A stretch of DNA of 64,000 bases from an uncultured Eubacteriales bacterium (lineage in GTDB: Bacteria > Bacillota > Clostridia > Peptostreptococcales > Anaerovoracaceae). The DNA is taken from assembly GCA_902773665.1 (NCBI GenBank), contig CACYFF010000010.1:38253-102252 (forward strand). The letters run 5' to 3'. The notes beneath the pieces were generated by a model. That model did not search any database. It worked only from the letters and a program-made list of their open reading frames with translations, and was not told the origin of the DNA. Positions 48,683 through 58,085 of this stretch are shown here, in pieces. A program made the translations under genes and the position numbers. Every line of letters begins with the position of its first letter. Within the stretch, counting starts at the first letter, position 1.

Positions 48683-49067
48683 CTACATTAACGACATTAT
48701 AGACGCCGTAATGGACATGGCCGAGGCAACGGAGCCGTATGCAGCCATTGTGCGCGGTCCCCTGCCGCCTGATAACGGCATAGCCATTTACATGGCGAAC
48801 GGCACGCCAAACGCAACGTTTTTAAACAAACGCATTGTGTACGACTTCGTGCTGACCCTGAACGGCAAGCACGCCCGGCAGCAGACCGTAGCGGCGGCCC
48901 TCAACGCTATCCATACGGCGTTAACAACCACGAAAACCTACCCGGCCACGGACAACTGGGAAATATGCGACATTGAAACCGTGTCGCTCCCGTCGTACCT
49001 GGACCGGGAAGAAAACAACCAGTATTTGTACGGCTCCAGCATTCGCGTACGGGCCTACGTGTACTAA
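48675..49067 (+). CDS. Minor capsid 3-type tail terminator
   Basis: The 130-residue protein (MADYINDIIDAVMDMAEATE; YDFVLTLNGKHARQQTVAAA) fits the family of tail terminators placed before the major tail protein. Confidence 0.78.
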   Translation: MADYINDIIDAVMDMAEATEPYAAIVRGPLPPDNGIAIYMANGTPNATFLNKRIVYDFVLTLNGKHARQQTVAAALNAIHTALTTTKTYPATDNWEICDIETVSLPSYLDREENNQYLYGSSIRVRAYVY

Positions 49068-49083
49068 CTGAAAGGACGAAAAA

Positions 49084-49530
49084 ATGGCATACAGCAAGTT
49101 AATTACCATGTATAACCTCACCGCGTCCATTAACACCGCGGCCAGCGGGGCAACCGCCGTATATTCGGAACTGGCAGACGGTATCGACAATATTGCGGAA
49201 GCCTTAAACGAGGTTGTGAAGCAGTATTTTTTCCTGAAAGACAACGGCTTCGCACAGAACCACGTAACGGGCATGGCACCCGCATGGACGTTGACCGGCC
49301 GCAGAGTGCTGGGCGACGCGGCGCAGGAATTTATCTTCGGCAACAAATATGGCCTGGACACCGAAAGGCAGACCACGTTTAAGCTGGAATACACGAACGC
49401 ATCCAACGCTACCGTATCCATTACGGTGCCCTGCACGATCTGCAACATTCAGGAATTTTCCGGCGCAACTATCGACGACGCGGCAATCTCGTTTGAAATC
49501 CGCTTCGACGGACAGCCCACCGTGGCATAA
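49084..49530 (+). CDS. Major tail protein
   Basis: The 148-residue beta-rich protein has NHVTGMAPAWTLTGRRVLGD and a long beta C-terminus (SFEIRFDGQPTVA), the arrangement of siphovirus tail tube proteins. It is followed by a strong terminator, consistent with a highly expressed structural gene. Confidence 0.82.
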   Translation: MAYSKLITMYNLTASINTAASGATAVYSELADGIDNIAEALNEVVKQYFFLKDNGFAQNHVTGMAPAWTLTGRRVLGDAAQEFIFGNKYGLDTERQTTFKLEYTNASNATVSITVPCTICNIQEFSGATIDDAAISFEIRFDGQPTVA

Positions 49531-49542
49531 CGGTAACTATTT

Positions 49543-49569
49543 GGGGAGGTTAACGCCTCCCCTTTTTTT
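49543..49569 (+). terminator. Strong intrinsic terminator after the major tail gene
   Basis: GGGGAGG (49543-49549) pairs with CCTCCCC (49556-49562), followed by a long T-run. Confidence 0.9.
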
Positions 49570-49591
49570 CAATGCTGTAGGAGGCAAGACA

Positions 49592-49951
49592 ATGAAAGTA
49601 CAAACCACGTTAATTAAGGACACCATAGACCTGTACCAGGGCGACACGCTTGTAAAATCTGTGCCGTTTACGTTCAACGCATCCAAGTGCCTGCAGGACG
49701 TGCAGCACCTGCGTGCGGAAATGATCGCGAACAAGGCGGCAGACGATATGGAAGGCGTGGGCCGCGTGTTTTGGGAACTGCTGCGCATTGTATTTGGGGA
49801 CGCGGCGCTGGACGAGCTGCGCGACTGGTACGGCGGCGATTTTTTAACCGCCTTAAACGACCTGGCGCCGATCTTAACCGGCGTTGTGTACCCGACCGTT
49901 GACCGGTTGACAGACAACATTGTGCAGGCACGCAAGCGCGTAAAGGCATAA
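49592..49951 (+). CDS. Tail assembly chaperone-like protein
   Basis: ATG 49592 with AGGAGG upstream gives 119 residues (MKVQTTLIKDTIDLYQGDTL). It lies between the major tail and Gp15 genes, the position of the tail assembly chaperone. No frameshift signal connecting it to the next gene was found. Confidence 0.7.
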   Translation: MKVQTTLIKDTIDLYQGDTLVKSVPFTFNASKCLQDVQHLRAEMIANKAADDMEGVGRVFWELLRIVFGDAALDELRDWYGGDFLTALNDLAPILTGVVYPTVDRLTDNIVQARKRVKA

Positions 49952-49954
49952 CCA

Positions 49955-50542
49955 ATGGAGCGGCAGGAATTTTACAGGCCGCTGCCCTATTCGGTCACGT
50001 ACAAGGGCCGCAAATACGACCTAACACCGGCATACGATAACGTGCTGACGATGTTTAAGGACGTCGAGGGCGTGCCAATGCACCGGGTACCCGAAATTAT
50101 GGGCTATTACCTGCTGCGCAAGCCGTCTACGGACGCGGGCCTGCTGCAGACCGTATCCGAGCTGTTATTCCCGCCAGCCAAAACCACGCACCAAAAGAGC
50201 ATGGACTTTATACAGGATGGGCCGCTGATCTATGCGGCATTCATGCAGGCATACGGCATGGACCTGCAGGAACAGCGCGGCATCCTGCATTGGTGGAAGT
50301 TTAACGCCCTGTTGCGCGGCCTGCCGTCCAATACCCGGTTAATGGAGGTTGTACAGATCCGTACCAAGCCAATGCCAGCACCAAACAGGTACAACGCCCA
50401 GGAGCGGGCGGAACTGGCACGGCTAAAGCAGGAATTTGCGCTGGAACTGACCGAGGCAGAACGGGAAGAACAGCTGCAAAGCGGCCTGCGGAATATGGCA
50501 CAAATGCTGCTGCAGATGGCGGCAAATAAGGAGCAGAAATGA
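49955..50542 (+). CDS. Gp15-like tail protein
   Basis: The 195-residue protein has the Gp15 pattern PLPYSVTYKGRKYDLTPAYDNVLTMF and IMGYYLLRKP, with a charged helical C-terminus. In Firmicutes phages it occurs before the tape measure and probably works as a second tail chaperone. It overlaps the tape measure gene by four bases. Confidence 0.82.
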   Translation: MERQEFYRPLPYSVTYKGRKYDLTPAYDNVLTMFKDVEGVPMHRVPEIMGYYLLRKPSTDAGLLQTVSELLFPPAKTTHQKSMDFIQDGPLIYAAFMQAYGMDLQEQRGILHWWKFNALLRGLPSNTRLMEVVQIRTKPMPAPNRYNAQERAELARLKQEFALELTEAEREEQLQSGLRNMAQMLLQMAANKEQK

Positions 50543-52044
50543 GCGACGGCAAAGTTATATACGACATTACCGGCGATAATTCGGGATTTAAACAAAGCGT
50601 AAACGACACCGAAGGCATAGCGCAGGAAGGTGCGGGCAAAATAGCGCAGATCGCGGGCAACGCGTCCAAAATATTTACCGCGTTGGCCTCAGCTGCCGTG
50701 GTAAAGGGCCTGGTAGACCTGGGCAAGGCGTCCGTAGAAGCCTACGCCGAATACGAGCAGCTGGTGGGCGGCGTTGAAACCCTTTTCGGCAAGTCCGCGG
50801 ACACCGTAAAGCAGTATGCGCAGGATGCCTACATGACCGCGGGACTATCCGCCAATGAATACATGGAGCAGGTTACGTCTTTTTCGGCGTCCCTGCTGCA
50901 ATCCCTGGGCGGGAATACCGCGGCGGCGGCTGACTATGGCAATCAGGCTGTAATCGATATGGCCGACAACGCCAACAAAATGGGCACGGCCATTGAAAGC
51001 ATACAGAATGCGTACCAGGGCTTCGCGAAGGGCAACTTTACCATGCTGGACAACCTCAAATTGGGGTACGGCGGCACGCGTGAAGAAATGCAGCGACTGT
51101 TGGAAGATGCCGAAAAAATATCCGGCATTCACTACGACATTAGCAGCTTCGCGGACATTACGAAGGCTATCCACACCATACAGGAAGAAATGGGCATAGC
51201 CGGTACGACAGCGGAAGAAGCCGGGAGCACCATCCAAGGATCCATTGGCATGGTAAAGGCCGCGTGGGAAAACCTGTTGACCGGACTGGCGGACCCGGAT
51301 GCGGACATAGACCAGCTAATAGAAAACCTGTTAAACAGCGTAACGACCGCAGCCGAAAACATTATACCGGCCATTACAACGTTTATTGTCAAACTGATTG
51401 ACGCCATTACCAGCCCGGAGAACGTTAAAAACCTGGCCATAGCAGGCGGCAAAATCCTGCTGGCCATTGTGGGCGGCATTTATGACGCAAGCCTTGCGCT
51501 GGTACAGAACGCCGCAGACCTGGTGCAGAGCATTGTGGACGGTATCGGCCAGGGCCTTAAAGACTTTTGGAACGACATAAAAGAAGCTGGCAGCAACCTG
51601 ATTGAAGGCCTAATTGAAGGCGTAAAAGACAAGGCCATAGCCCTAAAAGACAGCGTTGTAAACGCCGTAAAAGACGCCTGGCAAGGCGTAAAGGACTTTT
51701 TGGGCATTCGGTCCCCGTCCAAGCTGTTTATGCAGATCGGCGCATACGTGGACGAAGGCCTGGCGGAAGGTATCGACAGCAGCGCAGACGCACCCAGGCG
51801 CAGTATGCGGCAGATGGTCCAGGGCATTACGGACGTATCCGCGCCGCAGATCCCCACGCCCACACCAGTACCGGCAGGCCCGGCAATTACCCGGACCGAA
51901 ACAACCGGCATGCAGGGTGCACAGGGCGGCCAGCAAACTGTCGTAATGCAGGTGGGCCGTATCCCATTCGGGCAGGTTACATACAACAGCAACGTGCGGG
52001 AAAACACCGTGCACGGCGTGAATTACATTCAAAACAGGAGGTAA
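50539..52044 (+). CDS. Tape measure protein
   Basis: The 501-residue protein has an N-terminal head with GKVIYDITGDNSGFKQSV, a helical Ala-rich middle with hydrophobic segments (AGGKILLAIVGGIYDASLAL) and a C-terminal helical repeat region (IEGLIEGVKDKAIALKDSVV). At 501 residues it predicts a short tail for a siphovirus. It sets tail length and may form the DNA ejection channel. Confidence 0.88.
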   Translation: MSDGKVIYDITGDNSGFKQSVNDTEGIAQEGAGKIAQIAGNASKIFTALASAAVVKGLVDLGKASVEAYAEYEQLVGGVETLFGKSADTVKQYAQDAYMTAGLSANEYMEQVTSFSASLLQSLGGNTAAAADYGNQAVIDMADNANKMGTAIESIQNAYQGFAKGNFTMLDNLKLGYGGTREEMQRLLEDAEKISGIHYDISSFADITKAIHTIQEEMGIAGTTAEEAGSTIQGSIGMVKAAWENLLTGLADPDADIDQLIENLLNSVTTAAENIIPAITTFIVKLIDAITSPENVKNLAIAGGKILLAIVGGIYDASLALVQNAADLVQSIVDGIGQGLKDFWNDIKEAGSNLIEGLIEGVKDKAIALKDSVVNAVKDAWQGVKDFLGIRSPSKLFMQIGAYVDEGLAEGIDSSADAPRRSMRQMVQGITDVSAPQIPTPTPVPAGPAITRTETTGMQGAQGGQQTVVMQVGRIPFGQVTYNSNVRENTVHGVNYIQNRR

Positions 52045-52050
52045 CGGCGC

Positions 52051-52443
52051 ATGTTTTTAAGTATAAACGGCACTTCGTTTGACGTGCTGGGCGTAATTAA
52101 GGTGGGCCGCGGCTTCGATGTACAAGAGGACGCCAACGCCGGTAAAGCCATAACGGGCAGGCGTATACGGTCCATAGTGGGCACGTACCTGTCGCACAGC
52201 TTCAGCGTATACCGTGACCCGTCCAACGTGGCGGACTTTGACGCGTTTTGGGACTTTTTAGTGCAGCACAGCGTAGACGAAAGCGTGCAGCTGGAAGCGG
52301 CAGACGGCCAAAACACCGTATCATACGAGGCCGTGTACACGGCAGCCAAACAGGACCTGGAATGGAGAAACAACGACACCAATTTGTGGGGCCGTATTGA
52401 TATTACATTCTCCAGCATAGAACCGCAGGTGGTGCCGGAATGA
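52051..52443 (+). CDS. Tail/baseplate protein
   Basis: The 130-residue protein (MFLSINGTSFDVLGVIKVGR; LSHSFSVYRDPSNVADFDAF) follows the tape measure and resembles small distal tail-type proteins. It overlaps the next gene by four bases. Confidence 0.65.
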   Translation: MFLSINGTSFDVLGVIKVGRGFDVQEDANAGKAITGRRIRSIVGTYLSHSFSVYRDPSNVADFDAFWDFLVQHSVDESVQLEAADGQNTVSYEAVYTAAKQDLEWRNNDTNLWGRIDITFSSIEPQVVPE

Positions 52444-54423
52444 GAAAACACCGCATTGTAATTGGTGATACCACCAACCCGCTGTTTGACTTCGACAACG
52501 ACCAGCTGCGCCAGGTTGATACCGTAATGCGCAACAGTTACAGCGGCGACGAATTAGCCTACGACGAATTGAGCGCAGCCACGTACGCCGGGGAAAGCTG
52601 GGGCCTTATATCCAACGAATTGTACGACCTGTACAGCAGCGAAGGATACCAACTTGTGTCCAGCCCGGCGGACCTGTCCGCGGAAGTGCCGGTAGAAACG
52701 CCGGTGCGGTATTACGTAGACGGCGCCTTGCGCGGGAAATATTACGCCCTGCCTGCAGATCGCGAAAACACGCTGGTATATGACGTTATAGGCGTATCGG
52801 CCATTGGGCTGCTGGTAAACCGTCCCCACGTGGGCGGCCTGTACAACCTGGTGCCGCTGTCCACCGTGCTGGCGGAGATCATTAACGGCGCATTCCCGTA
52901 CGGGTACAGCGAAGAAGCGGGCAGCATATCCGTAACCGGTTGGCTGCCGTACAGCGCAGACGCACGGGAAAACCTGCACAAGCTGTTATTTGACTACGGC
53001 GTAATGGTTTATAAAAACGCCAACGGGGACCCGTACTTCGACCTGGCACGCACCACGTTAACCGGCACCGTTGACGACGACGACGTATACGTGGACGGCA
53101 CCATAACGCCGATAGAGGCGGCCACAATGGTGCGCGTTACGGAGCACGGATACGGACGTAACGCTATTCGACAACACCACCGACGCGCAGGTAACAAGCA
53201 GGCTGGTTGTATTCGAACAGGCACCCGTACACGACCTGACCGTAACCGGCAGCCTGGTTATTGAGAGCAGCGGGGTAAACTATGCCATTGTATCCGGCAA
53301 CGGCATGTTAACCGGCAAACTGTACACCCACACCACGCAGGTGCACGAAGAAGGCACCAGCGGCGGCAACGTACTGGAATTTGCGGACCAAACGTTGGTT
53401 AACCAGCAGAACAGCATAAACGTGGCAAGACGGTTGCTGAACTACTACGGGGAAACCCGCATTTTGTCCACGGATTTTAAGGTAAAGAATGAAAAAAGCG
53501 GCGACCTTTTAACGATCATTAACCCCTACAAGGTACACCAAACCGGATACGTAAAGGAAATGACCGCAACGGGCCTGGCAACCATAAAAGCCAGGTGCGA
53601 TTTATTGACCAACTTTACACCGACCAAGGGCGGCAACAACTATGCCAACCACCGGATGTATACGGCGGACGGATCCTTCGAAGTGCCAGCCGGTACCACC
53701 ATGCTGCGGATTATCTTATGCCAAGGCGGCCAAGGCGGTGGAGGCGGATATAACGGTGGCGCCGGGCAGCATTGCCGCGAGCCGGGCGCAGGTGGCGCCG
53801 CGGGGGCTGCGGGCAACCCTGGCAAATTATTTATTGCGGATATACCCGTAACGCCGGGGCAATCGTTCGCGGTGGCTGTTGGCGCTGCAGGAACAGGCGG
53901 TGCAGCAAATACGGACGGGGCAGAAGGCGGGGAAACCACCTTTGGCAGCTATTCGTCCGCAAATGGTGAAAGGCCTGTATCCGGCTATTATGACATATTC
54001 GAGGACAAATATTATGCACTTATTGGCCAGCCTGGTATCCCAGGTGGAAAAGGCGGCAAGCCGTCTGTATCCGACTGGGAATACGGCGAAAGCGTAACGG
54101 CGGATGGCCAAACGTGGACCGGTGGCCGTGGAACTATTCCAAATTCAACGTACAGCGGTGCAGGCGGCGGCGGTGCCGCATACGGCAACAATGGACAAGA
54201 TGCACCAAACCGTGAAAACGCTGGAACAGGCGCAAACGCAACCGACCGGCCAAACCTGCCCACGCCTACATTGGGCAGCGGCGGAATTGGCGGTAACGGT
54301 GGCGGCGGAGGCGGCCAAGGTGGAACCGAAAATAATATTTGCTGGGGCGGATCCGACGCGGCAGGTGGTACAGGATCACCCGGCCACGATGGCGGCCCGG
54401 GCTTCGCACTTGTGTTGTATTAG
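52440..54423 (+). pseudogene. Baseplate/tail adhesin gene, +1 frameshifted, with glycine-rich C-terminus
   Basis: Frame one (52440-53264) encodes MRKHRIVIGDTTNPLFDFD... up to VRVTEHGY, then loses homology-like order. Frame two continues from GAC at 53155 as DVTLFDNTTDAQVTSRLVVF to the stop at 54423. One extra base near 53154 (GATACGGAC) would explain the shift, so the intact protein would have about 660 residues. The last 250 are very rich in Gly (GGQGGGGGYNGGAGQ and similar), as in adhesins with glycine-rich sandwich folds that bind host surface sugars or proteins. Probably the receptor-binding part of the tail, possibly inactivated. Confidence 0.75.
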
Positions 54424-54446
54424 GTGTATTGGGGGTGTAAACGCAA

Positions 54447-54764
54447 ATGGAAACGTACTTCGTAGCCGTTTTACAGGCCATTACAGCCATTATTGTGGCG
54501 TGGCTGGGCAAACATGCGGCAGACGACAAAAAAGCCCGCGAAAAGCGGCAAAAGGAGGCAGACGAACGGGAAGCACGCCGGGAACAGCGGGACAAGTTTT
54601 TGTTGGAATACATGGACCTGTCCGCGGACCTGGCAGAAGCGCAGACCGTTGCTATTGTGAACGGCAAAACCAACGGCGAAATGCACAAGGCGCAGGAAGA
54701 ATTAAACACCCTGCGCACCAAGTACCGCCAATGGCTTATTAGCCTGGCGACAAAGGAGGGATAA
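54447..54764 (+). CDS. Membrane-anchored coiled-coil phage protein
   Basis: The 105-residue protein has one N-terminal membrane segment (VAVLQAITAIIVAWLG), then a highly charged coiled coil (KKAREKRQKEADEREARRE). It precedes the holin gene by four bases and may assist lysis. An XhlA-like role is possible, but the topology differs. Confidence 0.6.
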   Translation: METYFVAVLQAITAIIVAWLGKHAADDKKAREKRQKEADEREARREQRDKFLLEYMDLSADLAEAQTVAIVNGKTNGEMHKAQEELNTLRTKYRQWLISLATKEG

Positions 54765-54768
54765 AACC

Positions 54769-55065
54769 ATGCCTAAAAAAATATTACCCGATCGCGTATA
54801 CGACGTGCTGAAGTGGGTGGCAATAATTGCCCTTCCCGCATTCAGCATTTTTTATGCCCGAATTGGTGCCGTTTGGCAGCTGCCGTACACCGAGCAGATA
54901 TGCGAAACGCTGGACGCCGTGGCCGTGCTGCTGGGTGCCCTGCTGTGCGTATCTGCTATCCAGTACGCCACCGACAAGGCCGCAGAAGGCAAAAAACAGG
55001 GCAATAGCGCGGATTTATTGGCGCAGGTGGATAACTTATACGCCAACGACGAGGAGGCCGAATAA
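54769..55065 (+). CDS. Phage holin (Dp-1/phi LC3-like)
   Basis: The 98-residue protein has an N-terminal VLKWVAIIALPAFSIFYA helix and a second one AVAVLLGALLCVSAIQYAT, followed by an acidic tail. The two-helix pattern and the place before lysis genes fit Hol44/Dp-1-type holins. It is coupled to the next gene by a one-base overlap. Confidence 0.82.
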   Translation: MPKKILPDRVYDVLKWVAIIALPAFSIFYARIGAVWQLPYTEQICETLDAVAVLLGALLCVSAIQYATDKAAEGKKQGNSADLLAQVDNLYANDEEAE

Positions 55066-56009
55066 TGCCAAAACTAAACGTACAGCAGAGCAACCAAAAC
55101 ATTATACAGGCGTTTAGAAATGCGCTGGCCATTGGCAACCTAAAAGGCATTATTGCCAGCGACGGCAACCACAATTTTAGCACCGCAGGAAGCAACCGCA
55201 ATTTGCTCGATAACCCGTGGTGGGGCTTGAATGAGGTTATAAACCAGCGAGGAAATACGAGCGGGCAGACCACACACAACGCCTATTCCATAGACCGTTG
55301 GAAAATGAGTTACGGAAGCGCACCCGGCACTTGGTCTATTGCCGCAGACGGCATAACCATAACGGCGGCAAGCGGCACTTATGCGTTATTTCAGCAACCG
55401 TTGGCAAACCCGTCTGCTTTACTTGGAAAAACCGTGACTTGTTCAATTTTGTTTGCGGACGGAACGATTGCAAGCGGAACGGTAGAAAATATTACTTGGA
55501 CGGAAAACCCTGTCGTGTTCACTTATAGATACGCCCGTATTCAGTTGTTAAACGAAGGTGTATTCCGTGTGACCGTATTGAGCGGCGGTAGCGAAACCAT
55601 CCGTGCCGTCAAACTTGAACTCGGCTCCGTGTCTACATTGGCGAACGATACACCACCGAACTATGCGGAAGAACTGGCAAAATGTAAATATTATTGCAGA
55701 GTAGTGGACTTCGACACCGATGTTTCGGTTGGCATTGGATGGGCGTTCTCTAATTCAGGCGCCGTAATTCCGAACATCTTCGGCTTCGGTAACGAGATGA
55801 GAGCCGTGCCAACGGTTACATCAACTGGTAGTTTTGTTCTCCGTACAACTGGCGGGGCTAACATCAATGTTACGTCATTCGCCATTGGTGCAAGCGTAAA
55901 AGACGCAATAAGTCTGAATGCATCCGTTGCATCGGGTCTAACGGCTAATCAACCAGTTAGATTACAAGCGGGAACGGGAGCAAAACTTGTGTTCAGTGCA
56001 GACCTATAA
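55065..56009 (+). CDS. Phage tail fibre / receptor-binding protein
   Basis: The 314-residue protein begins MPKLNVQQSNQNIIQAF, has NLLDNPWWGLNEVINQRGNTSG and YSIDRWKM as in phage fibre proteins with jelly-roll domains, and later PPNYAEELAKCKYYCRVV. The 3' half uses different codons from the 5' half, a sign of domain exchange. It likely binds a host surface component. Confidence 0.7.
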   Translation: MPKLNVQQSNQNIIQAFRNALAIGNLKGIIASDGNHNFSTAGSNRNLLDNPWWGLNEVINQRGNTSGQTTHNAYSIDRWKMSYGSAPGTWSIAADGITITAASGTYALFQQPLANPSALLGKTVTCSILFADGTIASGTVENITWTENPVVFTYRYARIQLLNEGVFRVTVLSGGSETIRAVKLELGSVSTLANDTPPNYAEELAKCKYYCRVVDFDTDVSVGIGWAFSNSGAVIPNIFGFGNEMRAVPTVTSTGSFVLRTTGGANINVTSFAIGASVKDAISLNASVASGLTANQPVRLQAGTGAKLVFSADL

Positions 56010-56096
56010 CCACCACGGGCGGCGGGCTTCCTGTAAGAGCCGCCCTTATATTTGAACCTATCACCCTATCAGCCACACGGCAGAAAGGAAAACCAA

Positions 56097-56345
56097 ATGT
56101 TCTACGTTTTAGAAGTCACACAGACCAAACAGGCAGACGGCACCGTTAAGACCGAAAAAGGCGTATACAGCTACGAAACGCAGGAAAAAGCCGTAGCCAA
56201 TTTCCATAAAAAAATGGGCGCATGGAGCGACAAGGACGAATGCGTGTCCCAGCTGTGTATGGTTATTGGCGACGACGGCGCCGTGTATAGATCCGAAAAG
56301 TACGTAAAGCCCGCGGAACAGGCGGAACCGACAACGGAGGCATAA
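56097..56345 (+). CDS. Small hypothetical protein before the endolysin
   Basis: ATG 56097 (the longer frame has no ribosome-binding site) gives 82 residues: MFYVLEVTQTKQADGTVKTE and a Glu/Pro-rich tail. Proteins of this kind often precede lysins in Clostridia prophages; function unknown. Confidence 0.6.
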   Translation: MFYVLEVTQTKQADGTVKTEKGVYSYETQEKAVANFHKKMGAWSDKDECVSQLCMVIGDDGAVYRSEKYVKPAEQAEPTTEA

Positions 56346-56348
56346 CGC

Positions 56349-57092
56349 ATGCCGGAATACAAACCGCGGCTGGTGATACCTGAATACGGCAACCCCTATT
56401 ACAACACCAAAAGCAACGGCGGCTTCAACCCGTGCGCGTTGGGCAACAATTCGCACGGGCAGCGCCAAAATGGCCTTAACATCCTGCCCAACTGCGTGGG
56501 GTACGTTGTGGGCCGCTTTAATGAAGTTGGCCAGTATGGTGCATGCAAATGGCTGGTTGCACGCGGCAATGCCTGCGACTTTATCCGCATTGGACAGCAA
56601 CAGGGCCTGCAGATCAGCGACGCGCCCACCCTGGGCGGGTGCCTGGTATGGGCGGGCGGTCCGGGCGGATACGGGCACGTGGCCATTGTGGAACGGATCC
56701 AGGGCAACAAGATCGAAACCAGCGAGAGCGAATACTACGGCAAGGCGTTTACCACCTACAAGCGCACCGGCCGTAATTGGTCCGAAGGCTGCTATTGGAT
56801 GCGCAGCAGCTACAAATACCTGGGCTGCATAGTTAACCCGGCCGTAAAGGAGGATAAACCCGTGACGTACGAAGAATTTTGCAAGTATATGGACAAATGG
56901 CTGGCAGATCGCGCAGAACAGCCCGCACTTTTCGCGCAGGCCGCTATCGAACGTGTAAAGGCTGCAGGCATTATGGGCGGCGACCCGCCAACGAAAAAAC
57001 ACCCGGAGGGCAATTTCCGTCCGCGGTCATTTGTGACCCGCGAAGAAATGGCGCAAACATTCTCCAACATTCTGCCGGACAACAGCATATAA
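56349..57092 (+). CDS. Endolysin: CHAP amidase/endopeptidase with SLH-like C-terminus
   Basis: The 247-residue protein has a CHAP domain with catalytic Cys49 in PNCVGYVVGRF and His110 in GGYGHVAIVE. Its C-terminal 60 residues (AAIERVKAAGIMGGDPP... NFRPRSFVTREEMAQTF) match the pattern of an S-layer homology repeat, which would anchor it to the cell wall polymer. It cuts peptidoglycan at the end of the lytic cycle. Confidence 0.88.
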   Translation: MPEYKPRLVIPEYGNPYYNTKSNGGFNPCALGNNSHGQRQNGLNILPNCVGYVVGRFNEVGQYGACKWLVARGNACDFIRIGQQQGLQISDAPTLGGCLVWAGGPGGYGHVAIVERIQGNKIETSESEYYGKAFTTYKRTGRNWSEGCYWMRSSYKYLGCIVNPAVKEDKPVTYEEFCKYMDKWLADRAEQPALFAQAAIERVKAAGIMGGDPPTKKHPEGNFRPRSFVTREEMAQTFSNILPDNSI

Positions 57093-57114
57093 TACCTCCA
57101 TTTTTTTCCTATTG

Positions 57115-57149
57115 TGGCCCTGGGCGTAATGCCTGGGGCCGCTTTTTTT
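57115..57149 (+). terminator. Late-transcript terminator
   Basis: GGCCCTGGGC pairs with GCCTGGGGCC around GTAAT, followed by seven T. Confidence 0.85.
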
Positions 57150-57231
57150 ATTGATATTTCATGTTGGTTATTGATATTTCTCCACGCGTGAAAATAAATC
57201 CACAAAATTTGCAAAAAAGTGAAAATAACGC

Positions 57232-57260
57232 TTTACATACTTACACAAGTATGCTATAGT
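57232..57260 (+). promoter_or_regulatory. Strong promoter of the prophage right-end operon with operator palindrome
   Basis: TTTACA (57232-57237) and TATAGT (57255-57260) are 17 bases apart. The spacer is a perfect palindrome CATACTTACACAAGTATG (57236-57253), so a repressor would block this promoter. Confidence 0.72.
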
Positions 57261-57265
57261 TTAAT

Positions 57266-57405
57266 TGCCGGGGGGAAATAAGACCGGATTTGCGGGAGGA
57301 CCGCAACAACGTAACGTGAAACTACCCATGACGCGCGGGCCTTACGGTACCAAGTAGAAATAGCAGGAGTGGACAACAGGCGACGGCAACGGCGTAACCC
57401 CGGCA
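57266..57405 (+). ncRNA. Structured leader RNA, about 140 nt, family not recognised
   Basis: TGCCGGGG at the predicted transcript start (57266-57273) is perfectly complementary to CCCCGGCA at 57398-57405, closing the leader. An internal hairpin TTGCGG-GAGGA-CCGCAA (57290-57306) is perfect. A nine-codon ORF (57328-57357) is inside but lacks a good ribosome-binding site. The element lies between the strong promoter and the first small gene. Riboswitch, ribozyme or phage regulatory RNA are possible. Confidence 0.55.
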
Positions 57406-57436
57406 CCATATAAAGGCAATCATAAAGGAGGACAAA

Positions 57437-57613
57437 ATGAAAAAATACTATGTTGTGGCGACCAAGTGGAGCGAAGGACACGAAGCACAGATCAAATACG
57501 TTGCGGGCGAGTTTCCCGAATACGTACTGGCGGCAATATTCAAGGACGCATACAACGAACACTATCACGCAAACGCAGAGATCGTTGACGAGTTTTTCTT
57601 GCTGAACAGATAA
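57437..57613 (+). CDS. Small right-end operon protein
   Basis: ATG 57437 after AAGGAGG; 58 residues (MKKYYVVATKWSEGHEAQIK). Acidic, no known domain. First gene of the operon behind the structured leader. Confidence 0.7.
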   Translation: MKKYYVVATKWSEGHEAQIKYVAGEFPEYVLAAIFKDAYNEHYHANAEIVDEFFLLNR

Positions 57614-57665
57614 CTTGTACACGCCGGTGCCCGGCGGCAAATCCGGGCAGAACGGAGGCACACAA

Positions 57666-57860
57666 ATGGCAAAATCGTTATGGATTGAAGCTGAAAAATT
57701 CCAGGGCTATACCATATTTGGTGCAAACGTACCACCCTACGGCTACGGACTGGAACATGTAGAAGATGTAAACACGGGCAAGCGGTATACGATCATTTTC
57801 AAAGGCGACAAAAACTACAGCTACGAAGAGGACGAAAACGGGGCTTGCATTTACAAATAA
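57666..57860 (+). CDS. Small right-end operon protein
   Basis: ATG 57666 after GGAGG; 64 residues with a Tyr-rich middle (VPPYGYGLEHVEDVNTGKRY). Function unknown. Confidence 0.65.
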   Translation: MAKSLWIEAEKFQGYTIFGANVPPYGYGLEHVEDVNTGKRYTIIFKGDKNYSYEEDENGACIYK

Positions 57861-57909
57861 TCAGCAAAACAACCGGGCCGGGGCGGTATATCCCCGGCAG
57901 GAGGCACAA

Positions 57910-58083
57910 ATGGTATATGTAGTCGAAAAGACCACCGGCAAAATACTGTACCGCGCAGACGCATGGGAACTGGGCGCGCCGGAGCGACTGGCGGCCAAGG
58001 CGGTTGCAGACGGGTACACGCTGCTGGAGCAGTTTATAACGCCAATGGGCGACATGTTTATATACGTGACGAAGGAGGTATAA
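57910..58083 (+). CDS. Small right-end operon protein
   Basis: ATG 57910 after AGGAGG; 57 residues (MVYVVEKTTGKILYRADAWE). Function unknown. Confidence 0.65.
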   Translation: MVYVVEKTTGKILYRADAWELGAPERLAAKAVADGYTLLEQFITPMGDMFIYVTKEV

Positions 58084-58085
58084 AA

